A stretch of DNA of 64,000 bases from JBEKHT01 sp050012135 (GCA_050012135.1 JBEKHT010000003.1:61660-125659); one strand, 5' to 3'. Counted from the first letter of the stretch, positions 34,802 to 44,416 are shown. Numbers and translations: made by a program. Notes: generated by a model from the letters alone, not told the origin.

Positions 34802-36313
34802 ATGAAGGAATCCTCGTCTCCTTCTTTCCTGGCGCTTGACTTGGGCGCGGAAAGCGGACGTGCGGTCATCGGCCATCTCCAGGATGACCGTCTCCAGCTG
34901 AAGGAAGTCCATCGCTTCGCGAACGGACCGGTGCGGATTGGCGACAGTCTGCACTGGGACGTCCTGCGCCTGTGGACGGAGATCCTAAATGGGATCACTC
35001 TGGCCGCGCAGGAGGCCGGAAAGGGCCTGATGGGTCTTGGGCTCGACACCTGGGGTGTCGATTTCGGGCTGCTGGCACGTGACGATACGCTCCTGGGCAA
35101 CCCGTATCACTATCGGGACCGCCGCACCGAGGGCATGCTGGAAATTGCCTTCCGGCGCGTGCCTCGCACGGAGATCTATGAACGTACGGGTATCCAGTTC
35201 ATGCAGCTGAACAGCCTCTACCAGCTGTTGGCCATGGCCCAGGCGAAAGCACCTGCCCTGTCCTGCGCGCAGACCTTTCTCACTATGCCGGACTTGTTCA
35301 ACTTTTGGTTCACAGGGCGCAAAGCGGGAGAGTACACAATTGCGACAACCACCCAGTGCTTTGATCCACGCGCTGGCGATTGGGCCCGCGATCTGGTGGA
35401 TCGGTTGGACATTCCCTCTCATATTTTTCCCCCCATCGTTGCCCCGGGGACTGTCCTCGGGGAATTGCGCGCCTCCGTCGCCGAGGATGCCCGATGCAGC
35501 CGGGTTCCCGTGATTGCCATCGCCGCGCACGATACCCAGTCGGCCGTCGCGGCCGTGCCTTGTGATTCTCCGGACTGCATCTACCTCAGTTCAGGCACTT
35601 GGTCGCTGATGGGAGTCGAGGTTCATCAGCCGGTGATCACGGCCGACAGTCTGGATTACGACTTCACCAATGAGGGCGGCGTAGGCGGGACCATTTGCCT
35701 GCTCAAGAACATCCCGGGCCTGTGGCTCGTTCAGGAATGTCGCCGCTCATGGGCCCAAACGGGGCAGGAGTACAGTTATGACGATCTGAGCCGGATGGCG
35801 GGCGAGGCCCCGGCCCTGGGATCTCTCGTCGTGCCTTTCGACTCCCGCTTCCAGGGAGCGGGCGACATGCCTGGCCGGATTCAGGCTTTTTGCCGAGAGA
35901 CAGTCCAGCCGATTCCCGAATCGCCGGGAGAGATCACACGCTGCGCCTTGGAGAGCCTGGCCCTGGAGTACCGTTGGGTCGCGGAGCGTCTCGACGCGCT
36001 GTTAGGTCAACGTCGGTCAACGGTGCTGGTTGTCGGAGGCGGCTCACGAAATCGATTGCTGAACCAGTTTACGGCCGACGCCACGGAGCGGCGAGTCGTG
36101 ACTGGCCCGGTGGAGGCTACAGCCCTCGGCAGCGTTTTGGTTCAGGCCGTGGCCCTGGGGCATCTCTCCTCACTCTCGGAAGGACGAGCGCTGGTGAAGC
36201 GATCCTTCGAGGAGACAGCCTTCCAGCCCCGGCAGGAAGGCCCCTGGGAGGCTGCTTACGAGCGATACCTTCAGCTGCGGTCGCGGGTGACCTCCGCGTC
36301 CGCAGAGGGCTGA
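34802..36313 (+). CDS. rhaB: Rhamnulokinase paralogue
   Basis: 503-residue FGGY kinase very similar to the RhaB at 22 kb: FLALDLGAESGRAVIGHL, LGLDTWGVDFGLLARD, NPYHYRDRRTEG, TGIQFMQLNSLYQLLAMAQ, SSGTWSLMGVEVHQP and VGGGSRNRLLNQFTADATE. ATG 34802 starts the conserved region; upstream GTGs at 34751 and 34790 are in frame but would add unrelated residues. Its neighbours are the FucI-family isomerase and an orphan permease pair, so it may phosphorylate another 6-deoxy-ketose or be a spare RhaB from a duplicated rhamnose locus. Confidence 0.9.
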   Translation: MKESSSPSFLALDLGAESGRAVIGHLQDDRLQLKEVHRFANGPVRIGDSLHWDVLRLWTEILNGITLAAQEAGKGLMGLGLDTWGVDFGLLARDDTLLGNPYHYRDRRTEGMLEIAFRRVPRTEIYERTGIQFMQLNSLYQLLAMAQAKAPALSCAQTFLTMPDLFNFWFTGRKAGEYTIATTTQCFDPRAGDWARDLVDRLDIPSHIFPPIVAPGTVLGELRASVAEDARCSRVPVIAIAAHDTQSAVAAVPCDSPDCIYLSSGTWSLMGVEVHQPVITADSLDYDFTNEGGVGGTICLLKNIPGLWLVQECRRSWAQTGQEYSYDDLSRMAGEAPALGSLVVPFDSRFQGAGDMPGRIQAFCRETVQPIPESPGEITRCALESLALEYRWVAERLDALLGQRRSTVLVVGGGSRNRLLNQFTADATERRVVTGPVEATALGSVLVQAVALGHLSSLSEGRALVKRSFEETAFQPRQEGPWEAAYERYLQLRSRVTSASAEG

Positions 36314-36633
36314 AGCTGCGAGAGAATGGGATAGGACCAACCCACACTGGCTGGTTGCACGTGCTTGAAGCGGACAAGGGGCGCGGCTGGCCCATGCTCG
36401 CCGACATCTCCCCTGAGAGGACGAGATATGCCGTGCCAGTCCGCGCAGCTTGAGCCAAGATCTCGGGTTGGAAAAATCATGCAGCCGGGAACACATGGCT
36501 GCCGACAAGTGAATGATCTCCCCTGAGGCAGGCCTTACGGGCGGCCGCGAGCCCGCTTTCAGCGGTAGGCCTCCCGAAGCCTGCAACCGAATCAGTTCCT
36601 GGCTCCGGCTCTTGACGAGCGGCGCAAGGCGAA
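36314..36633. other. Short intergenic stretch
   Basis: About 320 bases between the kinase and the permease pair with no recognisable gene, promoter or terminator. Confidence 0.3.
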
Positions 36634-37503
36634 ATGACGATTTCCCGTTCCCAGGCCCTCCTCCTCTTTGTCCCTCTCCTTCTGATCTTGCTCCCTTTCC
36701 TGATCTGGCCCGCAGCTTTCGGATTCTTCGCCAGTTTCACCAACTACGCCCCCGTTCAGCCCAACTTCCACTTTCTTGGGCTCGGCAACTACCGGGAGGT
36801 GTTGGGCGACCCGCAGTTCCAGACAGCCTGCCGGAATGTGGCCGTATTCGCCCTGATCGCGGTCCCAACGGAATTGGCACTCGGCCTTGGCATTGCCTAC
36901 TTGTTGCGCCAGCCCTTCCGGGGGCGCGGATGGATTCGGGTCGCCCTATTGACCCCCTGGCTGGTCAGCCCAATCGCTACCGGCGTGATGTGGCACTTTC
37001 TGTTCAATGACAAATGGGGGCTGTTTGGCTTCTGGTTTGTGTGGTTGCGCCTGCCGATTCCTCCCTCGCCTCTCGGGCTAAGCGGTCTTGCCCTCCTGAC
37101 CGCGATCGCCATTGACGTGTGGCGCAAGGCGCCACTGGCAAGCTTCCTCCTACTCCCCGGGCTGGTTTCTATACCCAATGACCAATGGGAGCAATCGACT
37201 TTGGATGGCGCCTCGCTTCTCCTTCGCATTCGCCACGTCGCCCTCCCTTGGATGCGACCGCTGCTCCTGACCGTGGGGCTGTTGCTCCTCGGAGACACGC
37301 TCGGGACATTCGACACCGTGTTGATTCTCACGGGCGGCGGACCGGGTTCGGCGACAATGACCCCGGGGCTGTATAGCTTCCAGCAAGCATTTCAGATCAA
37401 CAACTGGCCTGTTGGCGCTACCTCAGCCTGGCTCATCATGGCGATGGTGTTGCTCATGGGGGCCCTGTATTTGAGCTTGGTCCGACCAGAGAGGGAACGA
37501 TGA
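36634..37503 (+). CDS. Sugar ABC permease, MalF/UgpA-like (orphan pair, first gene)
   Basis: 289-residue CUT1 permease, standard length, with hydrophobic helix 1 ALLLFVPLLLILLPFLIWPA, FTNYAPVQPNFHFLGLGNYR, TPWLVSPIATGVMWHFLFND and EAA-like loop DQWEQSTLDGASLLLRIRHV followed by ALPWMRP; GGGPGSATMTPGLY near the end. It overlaps the next permease gene (ATGA). No binding protein or ATPase gene is adjacent. Confidence 0.88.
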   Translation: MTISRSQALLLFVPLLLILLPFLIWPAAFGFFASFTNYAPVQPNFHFLGLGNYREVLGDPQFQTACRNVAVFALIAVPTELALGLGIAYLLRQPFRGRGWIRVALLTPWLVSPIATGVMWHFLFNDKWGLFGFWFVWLRLPIPPSPLGLSGLALLTAIAIDVWRKAPLASFLLLPGLVSIPNDQWEQSTLDGASLLLRIRHVALPWMRPLLLTVGLLLLGDTLGTFDTVLILTGGGPGSATMTPGLYSFQQAFQINNWPVGATSAWLIMAMVLLMGALYLSLVRPERER

Positions 37504-38363
37504 GGGGGCCAGCGCGAAAGTGGTTTCTCTACCGGCGCGGTGAGGGCTGGCTGCGGGTGTTGCTCCTGGGCGTGGCAGTCCTAGCCTTCGGCTTGCCGCT
37601 GATCTGGACGGCCCTGGCCTCCCTCAGCGTCGAGCCGGACAACAACAGCTCGCCTCCCACTTGGTCGTTGCCGCCGTCGACCGAGCACTACACCGAGATC
37701 GGTATCGCCGAACCGACCTTTGCCGAAGAATTGACGACCAGCACCAGTCTGGCCTTGCTTGCCACAGCCTTGACCCTCGGGATTTCCTTTCTTGCCGCCT
37801 ACGCAATGGCGAGGTCGATCTTCCGCGGGAAGAGGCTCCTGGTGCAGGGTTTTCTCATCCTGGCCTGCCTGCCCGTGATGGCCTACGCCGTTCCTCTGAC
37901 CGATACGGTAGGGCACCTCCATCTGGAAGACACCTTCATTGGGGTGATGCTCGCCCAAACCGCGGTGTTTTCGCCCCTGGCCATATACATTCTCTATGGC
38001 TATCTGAGTCAGGTTCCGCGCGAGCTCGAGGAATCCGTGCGGCTGGATGGGGGATCAACGTTGCAGGTCATCCGGAACGTGGCACTGCCACTGGCTTCGC
38101 CGGGGCTGGCCGCCACGGGCATCATCGTGTTCGTCCTCAACTGGAACCTTTTTCTCGTGCCGCTAGTCCTGACAACGAGTCGCATCAGGACCATTCCTGT
38201 CGCGATGAGCGACTTCTTCACCTTCGAACGCGAACTCGAATGGCCGACGGCGGCGGCGGCCCTCACGACCTCCCTGGTCCCGCTGGTGATCCTCATCGCA
38301 CTCGCTCACCGGCTGCTGGAGGAGTTCCGCCTGCCCTTTTCAGAACCTGGGTCGACCGGCTAG
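37500..38363 (+). CDS. Sugar ABC permease, MalG/UgpE-like (orphan pair, second gene)
   Basis: 287-residue CUT1 permease coupled to the preceding one by an ATGA overlap. Helix 1 VLLLGVAVLAFGLPLIWTAL, SFLAAYAMARSIFRGK, EAA loop PRELEESVRLDGGSTLQVIR followed by NVALPLASPG, and WNLFLVPLVL near the end. Periplasmic binding protein and ATPase must come from elsewhere, possibly the receptor at 26 kb and a shared MsmK-type ATPase. Confidence 0.88.
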   Translation: MRGPARKWFLYRRGEGWLRVLLLGVAVLAFGLPLIWTALASLSVEPDNNSSPPTWSLPPSTEHYTEIGIAEPTFAEELTTSTSLALLATALTLGISFLAAYAMARSIFRGKRLLVQGFLILACLPVMAYAVPLTDTVGHLHLEDTFIGVMLAQTAVFSPLAIYILYGYLSQVPRELEESVRLDGGSTLQVIRNVALPLASPGLAATGIIVFVLNWNLFLVPLVLTTSRIRTIPVAMSDFFTFERELEWPTAAAALTTSLVPLVILIALAHRLLEEFRLPFSEPGSTG

Positions 38364-38507
38364 CCCAAGCAGACGACACCGCAATTGCAGAGTCGGGACG
38401 GCGGGGGGCTCGAGCCGAACCATGGCGGCTCCAAGCAGGATGTGTCCGTCGGTGCCATGTTGGCACTTCCTGTCCGGAGGATGGTGACCGAGAAGACGCC
38501 TGCCTAG

Positions 38508-38585
38508 GTGGAAGTGCGAGAACGACAGGAGCGATTGCGGTCGATTCTGATCGAGAGACCGAATCTGCGCGTGTCCCTTGGGTGA
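38508..38585 (+). pseudogene. DeoR N-terminal remnant
   Basis: GTG at 38508 opens VEVRERQERLRSILIERPNL and RV, the start of a DeoR winged helix that matches the same segment in both DeoR 1 and DeoR 2, then SLG and a TGA at 38583. Nothing of the rest of the gene remains. It lies 120 bases from a rhaA remnant on the opposite strand. Confidence 0.6.
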
Positions 38586-38704
38586 TTAGAGGTCACCAGG
38601 GTTTCGTGTCTGACAGGGATCACGCAAGCCGTGCCTTCCGGTCAGGACAGCCCGGCCCGATATTCTTCCAGCGGAACCATAAAAGGGCTACCCAGACCAG
38701 GGGC

Positions 38705-39079
38705 TTACCTCTTCGACAATTCCTTCTTTTCGTAGTCGCGGATGACATCCATGAAGGCCATCCCCACGGGAACCCCCTTTTTCCTGAGGTAGTAATCCCA
38801 TACGGCGTTGGCGGGCATCCCCTTGAGTTCCTCCAAAAGCGCCAGGCGCCGGCTGAAATCACCTTCGCCCTCGAGGCGGCGCAGGGTTTCGCGAGGCTCC
38901 AACAAGGCGCTCAGAAGAGCACGCAACGTGCTGCGTCCGCCAATGGTCCAAGCCGCAAGTCGGTTGATGCTGGCATCAAAGTAATCCAGCCCAATGTGGA
39001 CGCGCCCCAGCGCATCGGCTCGTACGATTTCCTGAGCCATGGCCTGCAGCTCGTCGTTAAAGGTGACAACATGATCGCT
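38705..39079 (-). pseudogene. rhaA: C-terminal fragment of a second L-rhamnose isomerase
   Basis: About 124 codons in frame, from SDHVVTFNDELQAMAQEIV through HIGLDYFDASINRLAAWTIG and LALLEELKGMPANAVWDYYL to YEKKELSKR and stop at 38705. It aligns closely with the C-terminal 30 percent of the intact RhaA (13.4-14.7 kb). Homology stops abruptly at 39079, where unrelated sequence begins, so the N-terminal 70 percent with the metal site has been deleted and the fragment cannot be active. Confidence 0.9.
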
Positions 39080-39278
39080 ATGCCCAGCGGTTCCTTCGTG
39101 GCCAGGATCCGCCACGAGTACCCGAAGCTGCCTGCTGGGCGCACACCGGTCCCCGCGATGGTCTTGGGCGATTGAGGGAATACGACCCGAGTGAGCTTTT
39201 CGCACCAGGGCGCGCACCACAAGCCCAGCAGTACGCTTGACCCCTCTCTGTTGGCACGTACCTCTGGCCCCTGGGTGC

Positions 39279-39307
39279 TTCAAGTCGGCTTTCAATTGTG
39301 ATAAAAT
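39279..39307 (+). promoter_or_regulatory. Candidate promoter of DeoR 3
   Basis: TAAAAT (39302-39307) in a local A/T-rich patch is a good -10; the -35 17 bases upstream (TTCAAG, 39279-39284) is weak. It lies about 40 bases before the ATG at 39349. Confidence 0.4.
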
Positions 39308-39348
39308 GAAAACTAGCTGATCTACAACGAAAGAATTCGCAACCCCGT

Positions 39349-40128
39349 ATGGAATCCTGCACGGAACTCTACCTCGAAGAGCGGCGCCAGCAAATCCTGA
39401 AGCTGGTGGACGGCTCCGGCCGTGTTTCTGTGACTGAACTGGCCCACAGGTTTGGGGTCTCGGAGGTGACGATCCGCTCCGACCTCCGGTCACTGGCCGA
39501 GCACAATCTGGTTGTTCGCACCCACGGCGGGGCAGTGCCGGCGGGTCGAGCTGTCGGCGAGCTGTCCCTGGCGATTCGCAGCCAACAGCGAGTGCCCGAG
39601 AAAGAACGCATCGGGTCAGCTGCCGCCGAGATGGTCTCCGACGGCGACGCGATCATCCTGGACAGTTCCAGCACAACACTGGCGATTGCGCGCCGCCTCA
39701 AGAGGCGGCGCGACCTGACGGTTGTCACCAACAGTCTGGCCATTGCCTTTGAGATGCATGACGCTCCCGGGATCACGGTGGTGATGCCGGGCGGCACTTT
39801 GCGCCGCGACATGAGCTCCCTGGTCGGAGGCAACGGCCTGGAAAGGTTCGACCGCTTCAACATTCAGAAGGGCTTCTTTGGGGCCCATGGCCTCACCGTG
39901 CCGGAAGGACTCACCGATGTCAGCGCCGAGGAAGCCGAGGTGAAGCGGCCTCTCGTGGCCAAGTGCCGCGAGGTCATTGCTGTGCTGGATGCCACCAAAT
40001 GGGGTCGGGTGGGCCTGGCGTCCTTTGCGGACTTGTCGGCCCTCCGATGCGTGATCACTGACACCGAGGCTCCGGCCGACATGGTCAAGCAGGTTCGAGC
40101 GCTCGGTATCCGAGTCGTGCTGACCTGA
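39349..40128 (+). CDS. DeoR/GlpR-family regulator 3
   Basis: 259-residue regulator with DeoR winged helix (YLEERRQQILKLVDGSGRVS, then FGVSEVTIRSDLRSLAEH) and sensor domain (DAIILDSSSTTLAIARRL, VVTNSLAIAFEM, LDATKWGRVGLASF). It is more distant from DeoR 1 and 2 and lies closer to AgaR/GlpR-type proteins. It stands upstream of the E1-E2 operon with a 145-base gap and could control it or the decayed sugar genes behind it. Confidence 0.9.
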   Translation: MESCTELYLEERRQQILKLVDGSGRVSVTELAHRFGVSEVTIRSDLRSLAEHNLVVRTHGGAVPAGRAVGELSLAIRSQQRVPEKERIGSAAAEMVSDGDAIILDSSSTTLAIARRLKRRRDLTVVTNSLAIAFEMHDAPGITVVMPGGTLRRDMSSLVGGNGLERFDRFNIQKGFFGAHGLTVPEGLTDVSAEEAEVKRPLVAKCREVIAVLDATKWGRVGLASFADLSALRCVITDTEAPADMVKQVRALGIRVVLT

Positions 40129-40273
40129 AGCAGGGACCCTCGGATCCCTTAACGGGGCGGCGGGTCAGAGGCTTGCTCATTGTCCTGGCGCCCGTGGAGA
40201 CGCACGGCCTGTGGGGTCGGATCGTGACCAACCTGTCGTAGGAAAGATTGCTGTCAAGCTGGGAGGACGCTCA

Positions 40274-42367
40274 ATGAAACAAAAGGTTGAAGTGTCGCTG
40301 GCGGAGAAGGTTTCGGCCATGATTGAGGAACAGGGCTTGACGCGTGAACAACTGCTCACGTATCTGCGCCAGATGATGGAAATTCGGGCCTTTGAAAACA
40401 ACATCTCCGAGTTGCTGGGCAAGGCCGTACTGAAAGGTGCATCCCACCTTTACGCTGGACAAGAGGCCGTCGCCGTCGGAGCGGTCGCCGCGCTTCGTGA
40501 CGACGATTTGATCACCAGCACGCACCGCGGCCACGGACACGCGCACGCCCATGGCGACAAGGCAGCCAAGACGGCGGAAGGCAAACAAGAACACTACAAC
40601 AAGATGATGGCCGAAGTGCTGGGCCGCTCGGGTGGCTACTGCAAGGGCAAGGGCGGCTCGATGCACATCGCTGACGTGGTCCATGGCAACCTGGGCGCGA
40701 CCGGCATTGTGGGCGGGAATATCCCGGTCGCAGTGGGTGCCGCACTGGCGCAGAAGCTCCAGGGCACGGATCGCGTCGTGTTGTGCTTCTTCGGCGACGG
40801 GGCCTCCAACACCGGCAATTTCCATGAGTCCCTGAATATGGCGAGCCTGTGGGACCTGCCCGTGGTCTTCGTCGCCGAGAACAACCTGTATGCCATGTCG
40901 GTTCCCTGGGCCAAGGTGAGCAAGCTGCCGGACATCGCCGATCGCGCCTGCGCCTACGGCATCCCCGGCGAAGTGGTGGATGGCATGGACGTGCTTGCCG
41001 TGCGCGGCTCGGTTGAGCGCGCCGTCGAACGTGCGCGCCGCGGCCAAGGTCCCACTTTGATCGAAGCCAAGACCTACCGCTGGTTTGGCCACTCCCATTC
41101 CGATCCGCGGGCCTATCGGACAAAGGAGGAGGAAGCCGAGTGGAAGAAACGCGATCCCATCCGGGTCACGAAAGAGGATCTCGAAGCGGTCGGCATGCTG
41201 AACAAGCCGGAATACGACCAAATGGACGCCACGGTGCGAGAAAAGCTGGAGACGGCCATGCGCTTCAGCGAAGCTTCGCCGGAACCCGATCCCAAAGAGG
41301 TGGAAACCGACGTCTTTGCTCCCGCCAAGTGGACCTCAGCCGATATCGAGGCGGAGCGCCGCCTGCGCGAGCGGGTGCGGGGCGATCGCTCGATACGTCA
41401 GATCCCCTACTCGCAAGCCCTGGTCGAAGCGATGCGCGAAGAGATGCAGCGCGACCCGAAGGTCTTCGTCATGGGTGAAGATGTGGGCCTGTATGGCGGG
41501 GCCTACGGCGCCACCCGCGGGTTATGGCAGGAGTTCGGCGACTGGCGCGTACTGGACACACCCATCTCGGAAGCAACCATCGGCGGCGCCGCCGTGGGCG
41601 CCGCGATGGCCGGCATGCGTCCCGTAGCGGAGATCATGTACGTGGACTTCACCCCGCTCGCTATGGACCAGATCGCCAATCAGGGCGCCAAGAACCGCTA
41701 TATGTTCGGGGGCAAGACCAGTGTGCCGATGGTCCTGCGGACCGAGGGTGGCGCCGGCCGCGCGATCGCGGCTCACCACTCGCAGAGCCTCGAATCGCTG
41801 TGGACGCACTTTCCCGGGATTTACGTCGTCATGCCCGCAACTCCGTATGATGCCAAAGGCTTGCTCAAAGCGGCCATCCGTGACGACAATCCTGTCATGT
41901 TCATTGAGCACAAGATGCTCTACAACCAAAAGGGCCCGGTGCCCGAAGAGGAGTACATCATTCCCTTCGGTGTGGCCGACGTGAAGCGCGAGGGCAAAGA
42001 CGTGACCCTGGTCACCTATTCACGCATGGTCCTCCGCGCCCTGGAGGCGGCTGAGGTCCTGGCCAAAGACGGCATCCAGGTCGAGGTCGTCGATCTGCGC
42101 ACCCTGAAGCCATTGGATATGGGTACCGTGGTGGCCTCCGTGAAGAAGACCGGTCGGCTGGTCGGCGTGACCGAAGCCTACGAGAACACGAGCTTCATTA
42201 ATGAGGTAATGGCCCAGGTCAATGAGCAGGCATTCGACTATCTGGACGCGCCGATGGCCCGCGTGGCCGCCCTCAACGTTCCCGTGCCGCGCGCCGAAGT
42301 GCTGGAAGACGCGATGATTCCAAACGTCCAGCGCATCGTCGCGGCATGCCGGAAGGTGGTGAGCTGA
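40274..42367 (+). CDS. 2-oxoacid dehydrogenase E1, fused alpha and beta subunits
   Basis: 697-residue thiamine-diphosphate enzyme; the first step of a pyruvate/acetoin/branched-chain 2-oxoacid dehydrogenase complex. Residues to about 370 are the alpha part (SHLYAGQEAVAVGAVAAL, THRGHGHAHA, cofactor motif GDGASNTGNFHES ending NN, SHSDPRAYRTKEEE); the rest is the beta part (IPYSQALVEAMREEMQRDPK, VMGEDVGLYGGAYGATRGL, AAHHSQSLESLWTHFPG). No stop or linker gap separates them, a natural fusion. ATG 40274 has GGGAGG upstream; the longer frame from 40211 is unlikely. It overlaps the E2 start by one base. Substrate cannot be fixed; acetoin or pyruvate are most likely. Confidence 0.9.
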   Translation: MKQKVEVSLAEKVSAMIEEQGLTREQLLTYLRQMMEIRAFENNISELLGKAVLKGASHLYAGQEAVAVGAVAALRDDDLITSTHRGHGHAHAHGDKAAKTAEGKQEHYNKMMAEVLGRSGGYCKGKGGSMHIADVVHGNLGATGIVGGNIPVAVGAALAQKLQGTDRVVLCFFGDGASNTGNFHESLNMASLWDLPVVFVAENNLYAMSVPWAKVSKLPDIADRACAYGIPGEVVDGMDVLAVRGSVERAVERARRGQGPTLIEAKTYRWFGHSHSDPRAYRTKEEEAEWKKRDPIRVTKEDLEAVGMLNKPEYDQMDATVREKLETAMRFSEASPEPDPKEVETDVFAPAKWTSADIEAERRLRERVRGDRSIRQIPYSQALVEAMREEMQRDPKVFVMGEDVGLYGGAYGATRGLWQEFGDWRVLDTPISEATIGGAAVGAAMAGMRPVAEIMYVDFTPLAMDQIANQGAKNRYMFGGKTSVPMVLRTEGGAGRAIAAHHSQSLESLWTHFPGIYVVMPATPYDAKGLLKAAIRDDNPVMFIEHKMLYNQKGPVPEEEYIIPFGVADVKREGKDVTLVTYSRMVLRALEAAEVLAKDGIQVEVVDLRTLKPLDMGTVVASVKKTGRLVGVTEAYENTSFINEVMAQVNEQAFDYLDAPMARVAALNVPVPRAEVLEDAMIPNVQRIVAACRKVVS

Positions 42368-43716
42368 TGGCCAAAGAGGTCTTCATTCCCAAGCTCGGAC
42401 AGACCATGGAACAGGCGACCCTGGTGCGCTGGTTGGTGGAGGACGGCGCGAAGGTCGAGCAGGGACAGGAGATCCTGGAGGTGGAGACCGACAAGGCGAT
42501 GTTCACGGTGGAGGCCGCCGCAAGCGGCAGCCTCCACCTCGGCCCGTACAAGCCAGGCGATGTGGTTCCCGTGCTCACGGTCGTGGCCCTCATCGGCAAG
42601 CCGGAAGATCGGTTTGGCCCGGCTGGACCACAGGGCGGCGCCGAACCGGTGGCCATTGCTCCGGCAGAAGCTGAGGCCCGTACGCCTGGGATCGCGGCCG
42701 TTGGCGGTGGCCAAGTCCAACAACGTGACAAGGTGTTTGCTTCGCCGCGAGCACGCAAGCTGGCCCAAGCCAAGGGTGTCGAATTCGCCCAGGTGATACC
42801 CAGCGGCTTTGGCGGCGAGCGGGTTGTCGAGCGCGACATAATGGCCTATCTTATCCAGCTCCCCAAAGCGACTCCGCTTGCGCAGCGCGTGGCCGCAGAT
42901 GTTGGCGTCGACTTGCGCACGCTGACCGGCACAGGGCCGAGTGGCAAGATCACCAAGGAGGATGTCACCCGGGCGCACGCACCGGTGACTCCGCCGGCCG
43001 CCGTTTCACTGCCCGAGGTGGAAGTCTTGGACCGTGTCCCGCTAAAGGGGGTGCGGGCCATTATCGCCGAGAGGATGGCGGCGAGCGTGCACACCACCGC
43101 CCGGGTGACACTGCTGATGGAAGTGGACGCCACCGAGCTTGTCTACATGCGCGAACGCATCAAGGCGCGTGTCGAAAGAGAATGGGGCTTTGCACCCGGC
43201 TACAACGATCTGCTAGCCAAGATTGTGGCCTCGGCCCTGCGACAATTCCCCTACATGAATGCGCGCCTCACGCCAGTTGCCATCGAACGCCTGGCGCATA
43301 TCAACCTGGGCATGGCGGTCGATACGGAGCGAGGTTTGCTCGTGCCCGTCGTGCACGACGCCGATCAGAAGAGCCTGCGCCAGTTCGGCCAGGAGTTCCG
43401 CGAGATGGTTGATCGGGCCCGCCATGAACGATCGCTGCCCGATGACCTGACGGGGGGCACGTTCACCCTTACCAATCTGGGCATGTACGACGTCCGGGCC
43501 TTTACCCCCGTCATCAACTTGCCCGAGGCGGCTATTCTCGGCGTGGGCAACATTGCGCCGCAGCCCGTTGCGCGTGACGATCAGGTCGTCATACGCAAGA
43601 TCATGTACCTCAGCTTGGTCTTCGACCATCGCCTGGTCGATGGCGCACCGGCTGGACGGTTCCTGCAGCACATCAAGAACCTGGTCGAAGAGCCGTACCT
43701 GCTGTCGCTGGGGTAG
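42367..43716 (+). CDS. 2-oxoacid dehydrogenase E2 (dihydrolipoamide acyltransferase)
   Basis: 449-residue core of the complex. Lipoyl domain residues 1-80 with lipoyl-Lys43 in VETDKAMFTV. Two peripheral-subunit-binding-like segments follow in tandem: FASPRARKLAQAKGVEFAQV (from about residue 124) and TPLAQRVAADVGVDLRTLTG (from about residue 169), where one is usual. The catalytic domain ends with FDHRLVDGAPAGRFL, containing the active-site His and Asp of the HxxxDG motif. The E3 gene (dihydrolipoamide dehydrogenase) is not in the window. Confidence 0.92.
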   Translation: MAKEVFIPKLGQTMEQATLVRWLVEDGAKVEQGQEILEVETDKAMFTVEAAASGSLHLGPYKPGDVVPVLTVVALIGKPEDRFGPAGPQGGAEPVAIAPAEAEARTPGIAAVGGGQVQQRDKVFASPRARKLAQAKGVEFAQVIPSGFGGERVVERDIMAYLIQLPKATPLAQRVAADVGVDLRTLTGTGPSGKITKEDVTRAHAPVTPPAAVSLPEVEVLDRVPLKGVRAIIAERMAASVHTTARVTLLMEVDATELVYMRERIKARVEREWGFAPGYNDLLAKIVASALRQFPYMNARLTPVAIERLAHINLGMAVDTERGLLVPVVHDADQKSLRQFGQEFREMVDRARHERSLPDDLTGGTFTLTNLGMYDVRAFTPVINLPEAAILGVGNIAPQPVARDDQVVIRKIMYLSLVFDHRLVDGAPAGRFLQHIKNLVEEPYLLSLG

Positions 43717-44236
43717 AAACAGGGTTGCCCTCGCCCTACCCTTCCCTTGTCCTAGCCAAGAGCCCCATGTGTGGCGATGGATCTGGACGGTCGCCTGCTA
43801 ACAACATGACGGCTTGCCTGACAAGGAACAGACCGTAGAGATACCCTTGCGCTTAGACTCCGGCACCAACCTCATCAGGCACAGTCGTCTCGATGCGCGA
43901 GTGGCACCCTCGAACGAGGGTAACCGATGTCTGAGTGGGGTGCCTGTCCTCATTTCCTCAGTGGGAGCCGGAGTCGTGGCGCCAACCTGTGGGTGACATG
44001 GCTGAGAAAGGACGACTCGGGCAATCCAGACTGTGGATGAAGATCGAGAATCCGCTAGTCGCGCATAAACCCCGAATCCGGACTAGGCGTTCGGGCATCT
44101 CGTTGCGACTGACCTCCCGGTCCAGGTTGAGGGTTCCCCGAGGTACACCGGCCCCCAAGTGGGGATTCGACCTCAAAACGCAGTTACTCTGCCGTGTCCC
44201 TGATCGGGAGCTACCCTTCGGGCGAGATCTGGGCAG
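43717..44236. other. Intergenic stretch, no gene recognised
   Basis: About 520 bases after E2. A small palindrome ACCCTCG-AA-CGAGGGT (43906-43921) is visible. Open frames on both strands lack family resemblance. Confidence 0.3.
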
Positions 44237-44371
44237 ATGGTCGATGTCACTCACGAGATCCCATCGTCTATCCAGGGGGGAGTGAAGGACGGCTGGAGGC
44301 ATGAGAAAGAACATGTCCCGCAGGCGGCTGACATCTGGGAGATTCTTCAGTCCTGGTTCCCACCGAACTGA
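44237..44371 (+). other. 44-codon frame, possible gene remnant
   Basis: ATG 44237 to TGA 44371 encodes VDVTHEIPSSIQGGVKDGWR and then HEKEHVPQAADIWEILQSWF; the composition looks like real protein, perhaps the C-terminus of a larger lost enzyme, but I do not recognise the family. It ends 46 bases before the aldo/keto reductase gene. Confidence 0.25.
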
Positions 44372-44416
44372 TCGAGTTGGAGGATCTCCCCCTATTCGCG
44401 CAAGGGAGGAGCTGAC

